NCBI GenBank assembly: GCA_009694835.1
Contig: SICC01000006.1
Span: forward strand, 1-34,467
Length of the DNA: 34,467 nt
Source of the DNA: Patescibacteria group bacterium
GTDB lineage: Bacteria; Patescibacteriota; SICC01
Reading direction: 5' to 3'
Part shown: in pieces, positions 1 to 7,159 of the stretch
Layout: every line of letters starts with the position of its first letter
Position numbering within the stretch: the first letter of the stretch is position 1
Made by a program: the position numbers and the translations under genes
The notes under the pieces: generated by a model
What the model was told of the DNA's origin: nothing
The model's input: only the letters and a program-made list of their open reading frames with translations
The model's database searches: none

Positions 1-438
1 CCGTCTGGCAAGAAGTTTCTGCCGCACGTGATCGAGCCATCCTGCGGCGTCGATCGAATAGTCTTCACTGTCCTGGCCGATGCCTACACTGAAGAAAAAG
101 ATGAGAAGGGCGACAACCGAGTTGTCCTTAAACTGAAGCCGTCCATCGCGCCAATCAAAGCCGCCATTCTGCCGTTGATGAATAAGCCGGAGTTGGCCAA
201 GGTTGCGTCCAAACTCCGTGATGATTTGGCGGGTGACTTCATGCTCGACTATGACGTTACCGGGTCGATCGGGAAGCGGTACCGTCGCCAAGATGAGATC
301 GGTACGCCACTCTGCTGCACCGTCGACTTCGACACGCTCGAAGATAAGGCCGTGACGGTTCGTGACCGCGATTCGCAGAAACAGGAACGCGTAAAAATCG
401 CTGAACTCAGCGACTATCTAGCTGAAAAGACTGCTTAG
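1..438 (+). CDS. glyQS: Glycyl-tRNA synthetase, dimeric (alpha2) type, C-terminal part
   Basis: This is the 3' end of a gene that begins before the window; the frame is open from base 1, and the GTG listed as a start at 28 is internal. The product charges tRNA-Gly in the cytoplasm. What is visible is class II motif 3 (IEPSCGVDRIV, with the G-x-D-R arginine that contacts ATP) followed by the anticodon-binding domain, including PSIAPIKAAILPL, the GSIGKRYRRQDEIGTP stretch and VTVRDRDSQKQERV. These are typical of the single-chain alpha2 GlyRS of archaea, eukaryotes and many bacteria, not the alpha2beta2 GlyQ/GlyS enzyme. The stop overlaps by 4 bp the end of a convergent hypothetical gene. Confidence 0.95.
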   Translation, partial: PSGKKFLPHVIEPSCGVDRIVFTVLADAYTEEKDEKGDNRVVLKLKPSIAPIKAAILPLMNKPELAKVASKLRDDLAGDFMLDYDVTGSIGKRYRRQDEIGTPLCCTVDFDTLEDKAVTVRDRDSQKQERVKIAELSDYLAEKTA

Positions 439-746
439 ATCAGGCGGCCGCTAGCGGCTTGTTCTAGTAGAACATCTGTGTCTTCGGGAACCGTTGGGGA
501 TTGCGGCGGCCGTTCAGAATCGGGCGTATCAGAATCTCCGCTTTCAGTCTGTTCCAATGCCTTCCACAGACTCTGAACCTCTTCGTAGTCAGCGATAATC
601 GACTCGGTTGGCTTCTGCCCGAGAGTCCACATCCTAACCTGCCCGTCAGAATCAACGACAGTCTTAAACTTGCCGGCTTCGTTGGCAGCGCCAATCCGGG
701 ACGTTTTCTGAAGTGTTTCTATTTGAGTTTCGATGGGAGGGGTCAT
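435..746 (-). CDS. Small acidic hypothetical protein
   Basis: I do not recognise this protein. From the ATG at 746 it has 103 residues. A short ordered-looking part (VVDSDGQVRMWTLGQKP, then ADYEEVQSLWKALEQ) is followed by a Glu/Asp/Pro/Ser-rich tail that is probably disordered. The ORF can be extended to an ATG at 812 or a GTG at 830, which adds a hydrophobic stretch (GIFFMLASLF). None of the three starts has a convincing ribosome binding site, so the start is open. It converges on glyQS with a 4 bp overlap and diverges from mraZ. The frame carries overlapping shadow ORFs, so it is a moderate-confidence gene. Confidence 0.5.
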   Translation of the reverse strand: MTPPIETQIETLQKTSRIGAANEAGKFKTVVDSDGQVRMWTLGQKPTESIIADYEEVQSLWKALEQTESGDSDTPDSERPPQSPTVPEDTDVLLEQAASGRLI

Positions 747-858
747 TTTGGTGTCGGGTGCCAAAGTGATTTCATATCCAACGTACGCTTTGCAGAACAG
801 ACTCGCAAGCATAAAAAATATTCCAGGCACGGAATCGCTAGTTAGAGCGAAAAAGGTC

Positions 859-887
859 TAGACAGAGTGTTTAGAGTAGGGTAGTAT
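859..887 (+). promoter_or_regulatory. Sigma70-type promoter of the dcw cluster
   Basis: The -35 box is TAGACA (859-864) and the -10 box is TAGTAT (882-887), with an ideal 17-base spacer. Transcription would begin near 894, just upstream of three MraZ boxes. This is the only good promoter seen ahead of the ten-gene plus-strand cluster. Confidence 0.7.
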
Positions 888-898
888 GCCTGCAGCAG

Positions 899-923
899 TG
901 GGGAGCTATGGGGAAAAGTGGGG
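899..923 (+). promoter_or_regulatory. MraZ operator: three TGGGG boxes with exact 10 bp period
   Basis: TGGGG occurs at 899-903, 909-913 and 919-923, each pair separated by five bases. MraZ is known to bind direct TGGGN repeats spaced by five bases upstream of its own gene. A degenerate TGTGG lies 20 bp further on, at 939. The boxes sit immediately after the predicted transcription start, where bound MraZ could block initiation or escape. They also cover the ATG at 908, which argues against that start for mraZ. Confidence 0.8.
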
Positions 924-967
924 ATAAGCTCTACAACCTGTGGATAACTCCCACCATAAAGGAACGC

Positions 968-1492
968 ATGACTAAATCACCGAAACCAGCAGAACGAAAG
1001 ACGGCTCAGAGAGCCGTCGATAGCGTATGGTCGTCCGATCACACGCTGTTCCTGGGTGAATATGCCCACAAGGTGGATGAGAAGGGGCGATTGGCCTTGC
1101 CAGCTAAGTTTCGTTCTAAGTTGACCGATGGTGCCGTCGTAACCTGCGGTCCAGATAAAGTCCTGCATCTCTACAGCACCGAACACTGGAAACCGTTAGC
1201 CGAAAAGATCGCCCAGCTTCCGAGCTGGTCATCGAAGGCCGCTCGCGTCTTGCAACGTACCGTCTTAGGAAACGCTACCGCCGTAACTCCGGATCGACAG
1301 GGGAGAATCCTTCTCCCGGTCAGTCTCCGGGAGTACGCCGGTCTCGCTTCTACTGATGCGAAGACCGCCGACGTCATTGTCGCCGGACTCTACAGCCGGA
1401 TTGAAATCTGGCCAGCCGAGCGGTGGGCGAAGGAACGACAGACGGCCGATCTCGATGAGATTGCCCCGAAGTTGGCCGACCTCGGCATTTAA
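968..1492 (+). CDS. mraZ: Transcriptional regulator MraZ
   Basis: MraZ is a DNA-binding protein with tandem SpoVT/AbrB-like folds that controls the dcw cluster. Both halves are visible: FLGEYAHKVDEKGRLALPAKFR (first D-x-K-G-R) and AVTPDRQGRILLPVSLREYAGL (second D-R-Q-G-R). I chose the ATG at 968 (174 aa) over the ORF-track start at 908 because an AAGGA ribosome site lies 4-5 bases upstream and because 908 lies inside the operator. Even so there are about 26 residues before the usual MraZ N-terminus (M-F-L-G-E-Y). This basic extension is unusual for the family. The gene is first in its operon and probably autoregulated. Confidence 0.93.
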   Translation: MTKSPKPAERKTAQRAVDSVWSSDHTLFLGEYAHKVDEKGRLALPAKFRSKLTDGAVVTCGPDKVLHLYSTEHWKPLAEKIAQLPSWSSKAARVLQRTVLGNATAVTPDRQGRILLPVSLREYAGLASTDAKTADVIVAGLYSRIEIWPAERWAKERQTADLDEIAPKLADLGI

Positions 1493-1516
1493 CATTTGTG
1501 ATTAACGCTCGTTGTC

Positions 1517-1560
1517 TGTGAGCCGCTGGTGATGTTGTCGGGACTCATCAGCAGCTCACA
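1517..1560 (+). other. Large imperfect hairpin after mraZ
   Basis: TGTGAGC (1517-1523) pairs with GCTCACA (1554-1560). After one mismatch the stem continues for about eight more pairs, including one G-U. No T-run follows on either strand, so it does not look like an intrinsic terminator. It may stabilise or process the mraZ message. Confidence 0.5.
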
Positions 1561-1596
1561 GGCGGCGGGTTGAAAAAATCAAACCAGTTGTCTCAT

Positions 1597-1614
1597 TACC
1601 GGCGCTCGCCGGTA
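1597..1614 (+). other. Compact GC hairpin in the mraZ-rsmH gap
   Basis: TACCGGC-GCTC-GCCGGTA is a perfect 7 bp stem with a four-base loop. It is followed by an A/C-rich, probably single-stranded linker, with no T-run. Confidence 0.5.
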
Positions 1615-1645
1615 CCAAAAACCAAAAACGACAACAAAAAGTTCT

Positions 1646-1710
1646 TTCGGGTGTCCTCTTTGGACACCCGAAGGGGCACCTTACAAATATTAATAGGTAA
1701 CTGACACCCG
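1646..1710 (+). promoter_or_regulatory. Candidate RNA switch upstream of rsmH (alternative pairing)
   Basis: TTCGGGTGTCC (1646-1656) pairs perfectly with GGACACCCGAA (1662-1672) across a five-base loop. The octamer GACACCCG (1663-1670) recurs exactly at 1703-1710, ten bases before the rsmH ribosome site AGGA (1720-1723). CGGGTGTC (1648-1655) can therefore pair with either copy, giving two mutually exclusive folds. No U-run follows, so any control would more likely act on translation or stability than on termination. The geometry is directly visible; the function is inference. Confidence 0.4.
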
Positions 1711-1730
1711 CGACTCGGTAGGATATGAAC

Positions 1731-2639
1731 ATGAACGATTCACCAGCCGCATCGCGGGTATCTGAAGTACCAGGACAACACGAGCCAGTATTGCTCGATG
1801 AAGTCCTCACGCACCTTACTTCTATCTTTGATCGACATCCGAAATCACACGTGGTTGATGCCACGCTTGGTCTCGGAGGTCACGCCGCCGCGCTCTTGGA
1901 ACGTGCTCCACGCGTCCAACTAGTCGGCCTCGATCGCGATGCTGCTTCTCTCAAGCTGGCAGCCGAACACTTGAAACCGTTTGGTGACCGAGTTCAGTTG
2001 GTTCACGCCAACTTTGCAGGTCTCGACACCGTCCTCCCGGACGGGTTCGCACCGGTCCAGGCGATCATCGCCGATCTCGGCATCTCGAGCTGGCAACTGT
2101 CCGAACGGGGATTCTCGTTTCAGACGGACAGGCCACTCGACTTTCGCATGGATATCTCTGAAGGAGATACCGCGGCCGACCTGGTCAACGGGTTGCCGGA
2201 AGCGGAGCTAGCCGATCTGATCTATCAATACGGTGAGGAACGGCGCTCGCGGCGAATTGCCAAAGCTATCGTGACCGCGCGCAAGCAGGAACGTATCGGC
2301 ACGACGACGCAGCTCGCTGACGTCGTCGAGGGGGCCGTACCGAGACGAGGGAGATTGAATCCCGCGACTAAGACGTTTCAAGCGCTGCGCATCGCGGTCA
2401 ACGACGAACTGGGCAGTCTCGAACGGGGACTGACCGCGGCCGAACAGGTTCTGAAGCCTGGCGGACGAATCGCCGTCATCACCTTCCATAGTCTGGAAGA
2501 CCGCATCGTCAAACGGCACGTCAAAGACTCCGAGCAGCTGACGGCGGTGAATAAAAAAGTCATCGTCCCAAGCCGCCAAGAGATTCGCCGAAATCCACGG
2601 TCACGGAGTGCCAAACTTCGCGTGGCTGAACGAATCTGA
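1731..2639 (+). CDS. rsmH: 16S rRNA (cytosine1402-N4)-methyltransferase RsmH
   Basis: RsmH (MraW) methylates the ribosomal P-site base C1402 of 16S rRNA using S-adenosylmethionine. Visible motifs are HEPVLLDEVL at the N-terminus, the SAM-binding VVDATLGLGGHAAALLE, then IIADLGISSWQL, the GFSFQTDRPLDFRMD segment, TKTFQALRIAVNDEL, and the C-terminal GGRIAVITFHSLEDRIVK. Length (302 aa) is normal. The ORF track starts at 1725, but AGGA at 1720-1723 is only one base from that ATG and seven from the ATG at 1731, so I prefer 1731. It is second in the dcw operon, as usual. Confidence 0.96.
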   Translation: MNDSPAASRVSEVPGQHEPVLLDEVLTHLTSIFDRHPKSHVVDATLGLGGHAAALLERAPRVQLVGLDRDAASLKLAAEHLKPFGDRVQLVHANFAGLDTVLPDGFAPVQAIIADLGISSWQLSERGFSFQTDRPLDFRMDISEGDTAADLVNGLPEAELADLIYQYGEERRSRRIAKAIVTARKQERIGTTTQLADVVEGAVPRRGRLNPATKTFQALRIAVNDELGSLERGLTAAEQVLKPGGRIAVITFHSLEDRIVKRHVKDSEQLTAVNKKVIVPSRQEIRRNPRSRSAKLRVAERI

Positions 2640-2661
2640 TCGCTTGAGTACTAACGGGTTC

Positions 2662-2698
2662 CCGCAACACCGAACGCAGTTGCGGACAGCCGAACGCA
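2662..2698 (+). repeat. Inverted repeat plus 9-base direct repeat upstream of ftsL-like gene
   Basis: CCGCAAC (2662-2668) pairs with GTTGCGG (2679-2685). The loop contains CCGAACGCA (2670-2678), which is repeated exactly at 2690-2698, 20 bases downstream. No T-run follows, so it is not a clear terminator. Confidence 0.45.
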
Positions 2699-2731
2699 CT
2701 TAAATACTTACTAACATTTGAAAGGGAGAGC

Positions 2732-3070
2732 ATGGGACGCTTATTAACCATCACGGCATCTGGCCAAACCGGTGTCGGCACACGCAAACGGACGCTCACT
2801 GGAGTGGGTGTTAAGGTCGGACCGGTCACGGTCCACTTAGTCTTGATCGTCGCTTGCACCTGTTTAGGTCTCTTCTACCTGGTTCAATCCAACCGGGTAT
2901 CGACCGCCAACCTGAAATTGAAGGAACAGGAAGCCCAGAAGGCTCAGATTGTCGAACAAAACGAACGACTCTCGACCGAATCCGCCAGACTCCAGTCAAT
3001 TCAACAGATTAAAAAGTCAGCCGAAGAACAAAAGCTGACCGGAAGCGGCAAAGCGGCGTACGCCGGCTAG
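2732..3070 (+). CDS. ftsL: FtsL/FtsB-like bitopic division protein
   Basis: The 112-residue protein has a basic cytoplasmic N-terminus (about 1-33), one membrane segment (HLVLIVACTCLGLFYLV, about 35-52) and an extracytoplasmic Gln/Glu/Lys-rich coiled coil (about 55-100). This is the architecture of FtsL and FtsB/DivIC, which link FtsQ to the FtsW-FtsI synthase. Sequence alone cannot separate FtsL from FtsB; the position between rsmH and ftsI is the classical ftsL slot. A strong ribosome site (AAAGGGAG) precedes the ATG. Confidence 0.75.
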   Translation: MGRLLTITASGQTGVGTRKRTLTGVGVKVGPVTVHLVLIVACTCLGLFYLVQSNRVSTANLKLKEQEAQKAQIVEQNERLSTESARLQSIQQIKKSAEEQKLTGSGKAAYAG

Positions 3071-3098
3071 TCGTTACCTACTACAGGCCGTAAGCTTA

Positions 3099-3122
3099 GG
3101 GGGTAGATAAAAACCAACCCCC
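3099..3122 (+). other. Hairpin in the ftsL-ftsI leader
   Basis: GGGGGT (3099-3104) and ACCCCC (3117-3122) form a perfect stem around an A-rich loop, 26 bases before the ftsI ATG. No T-run follows, so a role in translation or message stability is more likely than termination. Confidence 0.4.
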
Positions 3123-3148
3123 GCTTTGGCTACAGAAGAATTGCCATC

Positions 3149-4852
3149 ATGAAACAAGAACTCAGCCTGCAACGTCGTCGGCTCATGCTCGTCAGCCTCG
3201 GCTTTCTGTTTTTGGCGACCTTTCTGGGGCTCCGTTTGATCCAGAAGTCGCTTATCCAGCACGGTACCTATCAAGCCCTGGCGAAAGGTCAGCAGTATCA
3301 ACAGACAGAATTAGTTGGGAAGCGCGGACAGATTCTGGTGAAAGACGGTCCCGGCACATCGACCTATCCGTTGGCGACCAATCAGACGTTGTATGCAGTC
3401 AATCTGGTTCCGTCGCAAATTGCCGATAAGCGGAAGACGGCCGATGAGCTCGCCAAATTAACCCAAGCCGACGCGCAGTATATTTACGACCAGATCAACA
3501 ACAATAAACAGTACGTTCCGCCGCTCAAACAAAAGCTCTCCTACGACGAAGCTCAGAAAGTGAAAGATTTGAAACTGGAAGGCGTTTACATTCGACCGCA
3601 GCCAACGCGATTCTATCCGGAAGATGGCTTAGCCTCGCAAGTTCTCGGGTTTGTGAATGGGGAAGGAGCCGGACAGTACGGAATCGAAGGACACTACGAT
3701 GATATGTTGGCCGGATCGTCTGGCCAGGTCGGAACGGCCAAGAATGCTACGGGTGAAGCTTTGGCATTGGGTGCTTCCAGTTACACTCCGCCCAAAGACG
3801 GCGACACGATGGTACTGACGGTTGACCGGAACGTTCAGTACCAGGCAGAGCAGGCACTTAGTAAAGCCGTTGATAAGTTCCATGCCAGCGGCGGCAGTGT
3901 GATTATTATGAACCCGCAGACAGGCGGCATTGTGGCGTTGGCCTCGCGGCCGACCTTTGATCCGAACCGCTACAGCGCCTACGACGTTGGGTCGTACACC
4001 AATCAGACGGAATCGCTGTCCTACGAACCAGGCTCAACCTTCAAAGTCATCGCCATGGGGGCGGCTTTGGATGCTGGTGCGGTCACCCCAACTACAACCG
4101 TCAATGGTACGGCCTCGGTTAAAGTTGGTGATCGCGAAATCTTCAACTCGGCCAAGAAACCGTACGGCTTGGAAACCATGACCCAGGTGATTGAGAACTC
4201 AGACAACGTTGGTATGGTTTTCGTCTCACGTCAGATTGGCGGACAGAAACTCTATGACTATATTAAAAAATTCGGATTCGGGACGCCGACCGGTGTCGAG
4301 TTGGCGGGTGAAATTAGTCCAACCCTCCCGGCCCTCTCAGGCTTGAATGAAGTGAACTTTGCGACCATGGCCTTCGGTCAGGGAATTTCGGTTACCCCGC
4401 TGCAGCTGATTACGGCCGTCAACGCCTACGCCAATCAAGGTAAGCTCATCCAACCGCATATCGTCGACCAAATTCAACACCAAGACGGCAAGGTTGAAAA
4501 CGTCGAAACCAAAGCCGTCCGCCAAGTGGTTAGTCCGCAAGCCGCCTCACAAATTACCGGGATGATGGTTCGAGTGGTCGAGGCTGGCGCCGGTAAACCA
4601 GCCGCGGTGGCGGGGTATCGGGTCGCTGGTAAGACGGGTACGGCTCAGATTCCTCAGGGTGGGGCTTATGAAGAGAACGCCACGATTGGTAACTTTGTCG
4701 GATTTGCCCCGGCCGACAATCCACGGTTTATCATGTTAGTGAAGGTTGATCGGCCTAAGGGGGTGACGTTTGCTGAAGAGTCAGCCGCCCCAACGTTCGG
4801 AGAATTAGCTAAATTCTTACTAACGTACTACAACGTACCTCCGAGTAAATAA
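3149..4852 (+). CDS. ftsI: Class B penicillin-binding protein (FtsI/PBP3 type), septal transpeptidase
   Basis: The enzyme cross-links peptidoglycan at the division site as partner of FtsW. A single N-terminal membrane anchor (LMLVSLGFLFLATFLGL, about 11-30) is followed by the PBP dimerisation region and the transpeptidase domain. The three active-site motifs are present: S296-T-F-K299 (nucleophile Ser), S351-D-N353 and K495-T-G. The 567-residue length is normal. The ribosome site is weak (AGAAGA). The stop codon shares one base with the murF start (TAATG), implying coupled translation. No PASTA repeats are seen at the C-terminus. Confidence 0.95.
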   Translation: MKQELSLQRRRLMLVSLGFLFLATFLGLRLIQKSLIQHGTYQALAKGQQYQQTELVGKRGQILVKDGPGTSTYPLATNQTLYAVNLVPSQIADKRKTADELAKLTQADAQYIYDQINNNKQYVPPLKQKLSYDEAQKVKDLKLEGVYIRPQPTRFYPEDGLASQVLGFVNGEGAGQYGIEGHYDDMLAGSSGQVGTAKNATGEALALGASSYTPPKDGDTMVLTVDRNVQYQAEQALSKAVDKFHASGGSVIIMNPQTGGIVALASRPTFDPNRYSAYDVGSYTNQTESLSYEPGSTFKVIAMGAALDAGAVTPTTTVNGTASVKVGDREIFNSAKKPYGLETMTQVIENSDNVGMVFVSRQIGGQKLYDYIKKFGFGTPTGVELAGEISPTLPALSGLNEVNFATMAFGQGISVTPLQLITAVNAYANQGKLIQPHIVDQIQHQDGKVENVETKAVRQVVSPQAASQITGMMVRVVEAGAGKPAAVAGYRVAGKTGTAQIPQGGAYEENATIGNFVGFAPADNPRFIMLVKVDRPKGVTFAEESAAPTFGELAKFLLTYYNVPPSK

Positions 4853-6114
4853 TGAAATCATTCTTACGCCGAATCCTCGTCTGGAAACTGACACTACTCA
4901 GCCGGTTAGTGCTGTGGCGACGAAAGCCGAACATCGTGGCGATTACGGGCAGCGTTGGGAAGACGACCACTAAAGCGTTAACTTCCCGGATGCTTTCGGA
5001 ACGCTACCGAGTGCGTTCATCCGAAGGGAACTTTAATACCGAGATTGGCGTGCCACTGACAATTATTGGTGCCAAACAACCGAAGCGAGCGGGAGATTGG
5101 TGGAACATCACGGTTGAGGCGATCGGCTTACTGTTTAATGGGGAAGACTACCCGGAACTATTAGTTTTGGAGCTAGCGGCCGACAAGCCTGATGACCTCA
5201 AGCATCTGACTTCATACATCCATCCCGACATCGCCATTGTCACGAATGTCCGAAACGTTCATTTGGAATTTTATGACAGTGTCGAACGAATCGCCGAAGA
5301 AAAGAGTTGGGTGGTAAAGCGGCTGAAGCCGGGTGGGGTAGCGGTCTTAAATCACGATGATCGCCGCACCAAGCAGATGCACACCTTGGCACCCGATCAG
5401 ACACTCTATTACGGCTTTGATGAGGCCTCGAATGTTTTTGTGACTGGCATCAAACAGTCGGCGCATGGTCAGACGGCCACGTTGCACTATCGCGATCAGA
5501 CTGGGGGAAAAACCGAGACGTATCCGGTAAAGACGCCGTTACTGGGGCGCCATCAGCTCTATGCGATTATGGCGGCCTTTGCGGCCGCTCGGGTTGGAGA
5601 AGTCGATCCGAAGCAGGCCCTTGAATCGATTGCAACCGTCCAAGCCCCGCCCGGCCGGCTTCGAGTACTCCGGGGCAAAAACAAGCTGACCATTTTGGAT
5701 GATACCTACAACGCCTCACCGCAGGCTGTTTTGGCCGCTCTGGAGACGCTGTATCACTTTAAAGGTCCGCACCGCGCCATCTTGGGCGATATGAAGGAGC
5801 TCGGTCAGGATTCTGTCAAAGGACATCGTGACGTTGGAGAAGTGGCTGGCAAGTTCCTCGATGAGTTAGTGGTTGTCGGCGAGGAATCGAACCACATTGC
5901 TGAAGCCGCTAAGACGGCCGGTATGAAACCGGACAAGATTCACTTTGCTGGTAATGCGATTGAGGCGGCCACGCTGATTAATCAAGACAAGAAGGGCGGA
6001 ACGGTCCTGGTTAAGGCATCTCACACCATTGGCCTCGAACAATCAGTCAAAGCGCTCCTCGCCGATCCTCAGGATGCGAAATATTTAGTTCAACCAGAGC
6101 CAGATAAGGCGTAA
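4852..6114 (+). CDS. murF: MurF-like Mur ligase lacking the N-terminal domain
   Basis: MurF adds D-Ala-D-Ala to the UDP-MurNAc-tripeptide. The ATP-binding central domain starts almost at once: ITGSVGKTTTK with P-loop lysine K37. Later motifs fit MurF: LELAADKPDDL, VTNVRNVHLEFYDS, DDTYNASPQAVLAAL, AILGDMKELG and the C-terminal VLVKASHTIGLEQSVKALL. Ordinary MurF carries a roughly 100-residue N-terminal UDP-sugar-binding domain before the P-loop. Here it is replaced by a short basic/hydrophobic segment (FLRRILVWKLTLLSRLVLWRRK) that could sit on the membrane. No murE is in the cluster. Substrate assignment is inferred from motifs and context. Confidence 0.88.
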   Translation: MKSFLRRILVWKLTLLSRLVLWRRKPNIVAITGSVGKTTTKALTSRMLSERYRVRSSEGNFNTEIGVPLTIIGAKQPKRAGDWWNITVEAIGLLFNGEDYPELLVLELAADKPDDLKHLTSYIHPDIAIVTNVRNVHLEFYDSVERIAEEKSWVVKRLKPGGVAVLNHDDRRTKQMHTLAPDQTLYYGFDEASNVFVTGIKQSAHGQTATLHYRDQTGGKTETYPVKTPLLGRHQLYAIMAAFAAARVGEVDPKQALESIATVQAPPGRLRVLRGKNKLTILDDTYNASPQAVLAALETLYHFKGPHRAILGDMKELGQDSVKGHRDVGEVAGKFLDELVVVGEESNHIAEAAKTAGMKPDKIHFAGNAIEAATLINQDKKGGTVLVKASHTIGLEQSVKALLADPQDAKYLVQPEPDKA

Positions 6115-6144
6115 CGCGGTAAAATAGCCGGGAATACAAACACT

Positions 6145-7158
6145 ATGGATACCATTACTCAACTGACGAATATCTTCCTGCTCTCGACGGCGGCCTTTGT
6201 GTTGGCAATGGCGGCCACGCCGCTCTGGTCGCACGTGCTCTACAAGTACAAGTTCAGCAAACGGCTGCGGACGTTGGCAGTTGATGGATCAAAAGCCTCG
6301 GTATTCTTGAAGCTCCACGCCTCGAAAGCTAACACACCAACTATGGGCGGCTTGTTGATTTGGGTCACCGTGGCCTTAGTAACTATTACTGGCAACTTGT
6401 CGCGGGCCGAAACCTATCTGCCGTTGTTTACACTGGTGGCCGTCGGAATTATCGGTGCGGTCGATGACTACCTCAACATCCGTGGAATTGGTCCCAAGGG
6501 TGGCGGAATCCGCGCCTGGCACAAACTGGTCGCTCAATTCGTGATTGGGGCGGCTGGGGCCTGGTGGTTCTATGACAAACTCGGCTTTTCGATTCTGCAC
6601 GTTCCGGGAGTAGGGGACTTCGACATCGGTATTCTCTACGTCCCGCTGTTCATCTTAGTTATCGTGGCTACTACCAACGCCGTCAATATCACCGATGGGT
6701 TGGATGGGTTAGCCGGTGGATTACTGGCGATTGCCTTTACGGCCTTCGGAGCCTTGTCCTACGTGAACGGTTTATTCGCCCTGGCCGCCTTCTGCGCCAC
6801 GATTACCGGGGCACTGTTGGCCTTCCTCTGGTTCAACGTCTATCCCGCCCGATTCTTTATGGGCGATACCGGGTCGATGGCGCTCGGGGCCACCTTAGGG
6901 GTCGTGGCCGCCCTGAATGACGCTATCTTAGTGTTGCCCGTAATCGGCTTTGTATTCATGGCTGAGACGCTGTCCGTCATCATCCAACTCTTCTGGCGAC
7001 GGGTATTCCATAAGAAGCTATTCCGCTCTACTCCGATCCATCACCATTTCGAGGCCATCGGCTGGCCGGAGACCAAAGTCACTATGCGTTTTTGGATTAT
7101 CGGGTCAGTCTGTGCCGTGGTCGGATTGGTGATCGGTGTGATTGGCCGAGGCGGTTGA
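6145..7158 (+). CDS. mraY: Phospho-MurNAc-pentapeptide transferase MraY
   Basis: This polytopic membrane enzyme makes lipid I by transferring phospho-MurNAc-pentapeptide to undecaprenyl phosphate. Family motifs are in order: KANTPTMGGLL, VDDYLNIRGIGPKGGG (Mg-binding DDY), NAVNITDGLDGLAGG, FMGDTGSMALG and TPIHHHFEAIGWPE (the HHH loop). At 337 aa it is close to the usual length. No strong ribosome site is seen. A TAAAAT lies 20 bases upstream of the start, but I find no matching -35. The C-terminus abuts ftsW. Confidence 0.97.
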   Translation: MDTITQLTNIFLLSTAAFVLAMAATPLWSHVLYKYKFSKRLRTLAVDGSKASVFLKLHASKANTPTMGGLLIWVTVALVTITGNLSRAETYLPLFTLVAVGIIGAVDDYLNIRGIGPKGGGIRAWHKLVAQFVIGAAGAWWFYDKLGFSILHVPGVGDFDIGILYVPLFILVIVATTNAVNITDGLDGLAGGLLAIAFTAFGALSYVNGLFALAAFCATITGALLAFLWFNVYPARFFMGDTGSMALGATLGVVAALNDAILVLPVIGFVFMAETLSVIIQLFWRRVFHKKLFRSTPIHHHFEAIGWPETKVTMRFWIIGSVCAVVGLVIGVIGRGG

Positions 7159-7159
7159 T

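Noticed and set aside
908-967. ATG 908 as the mraZ start (194 aa)
   Set aside because: It lies inside the MraZ operator, has no ribosome site, and adds residues unlike MraZ; ATG 968 has AAGGA at a suitable distance.
1517-1560. Intrinsic terminator after mraZ
   Set aside because: The stem is strong but no T-run follows on either strand.
1556-1864. Minus-strand 102 aa Cys/Ser-rich ORF
   Set aside because: Antisense to the rsmH leader and 5' end; composition is that of a shadow frame and it has no ribosome site.
6120-6145. A promoter for mraY at TAAAAT (6120-6125)
   Set aside because: No -35 box at an acceptable distance; mraY is more simply read as part of the dcw transcript.
7142-7159. TTG 7142 as the ftsW start
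   Set aside because: It would overlap mraY by 17 bases and lacks a ribosome site; ATG 7160 follows the mraY stop and has GAGGCGG upstream.
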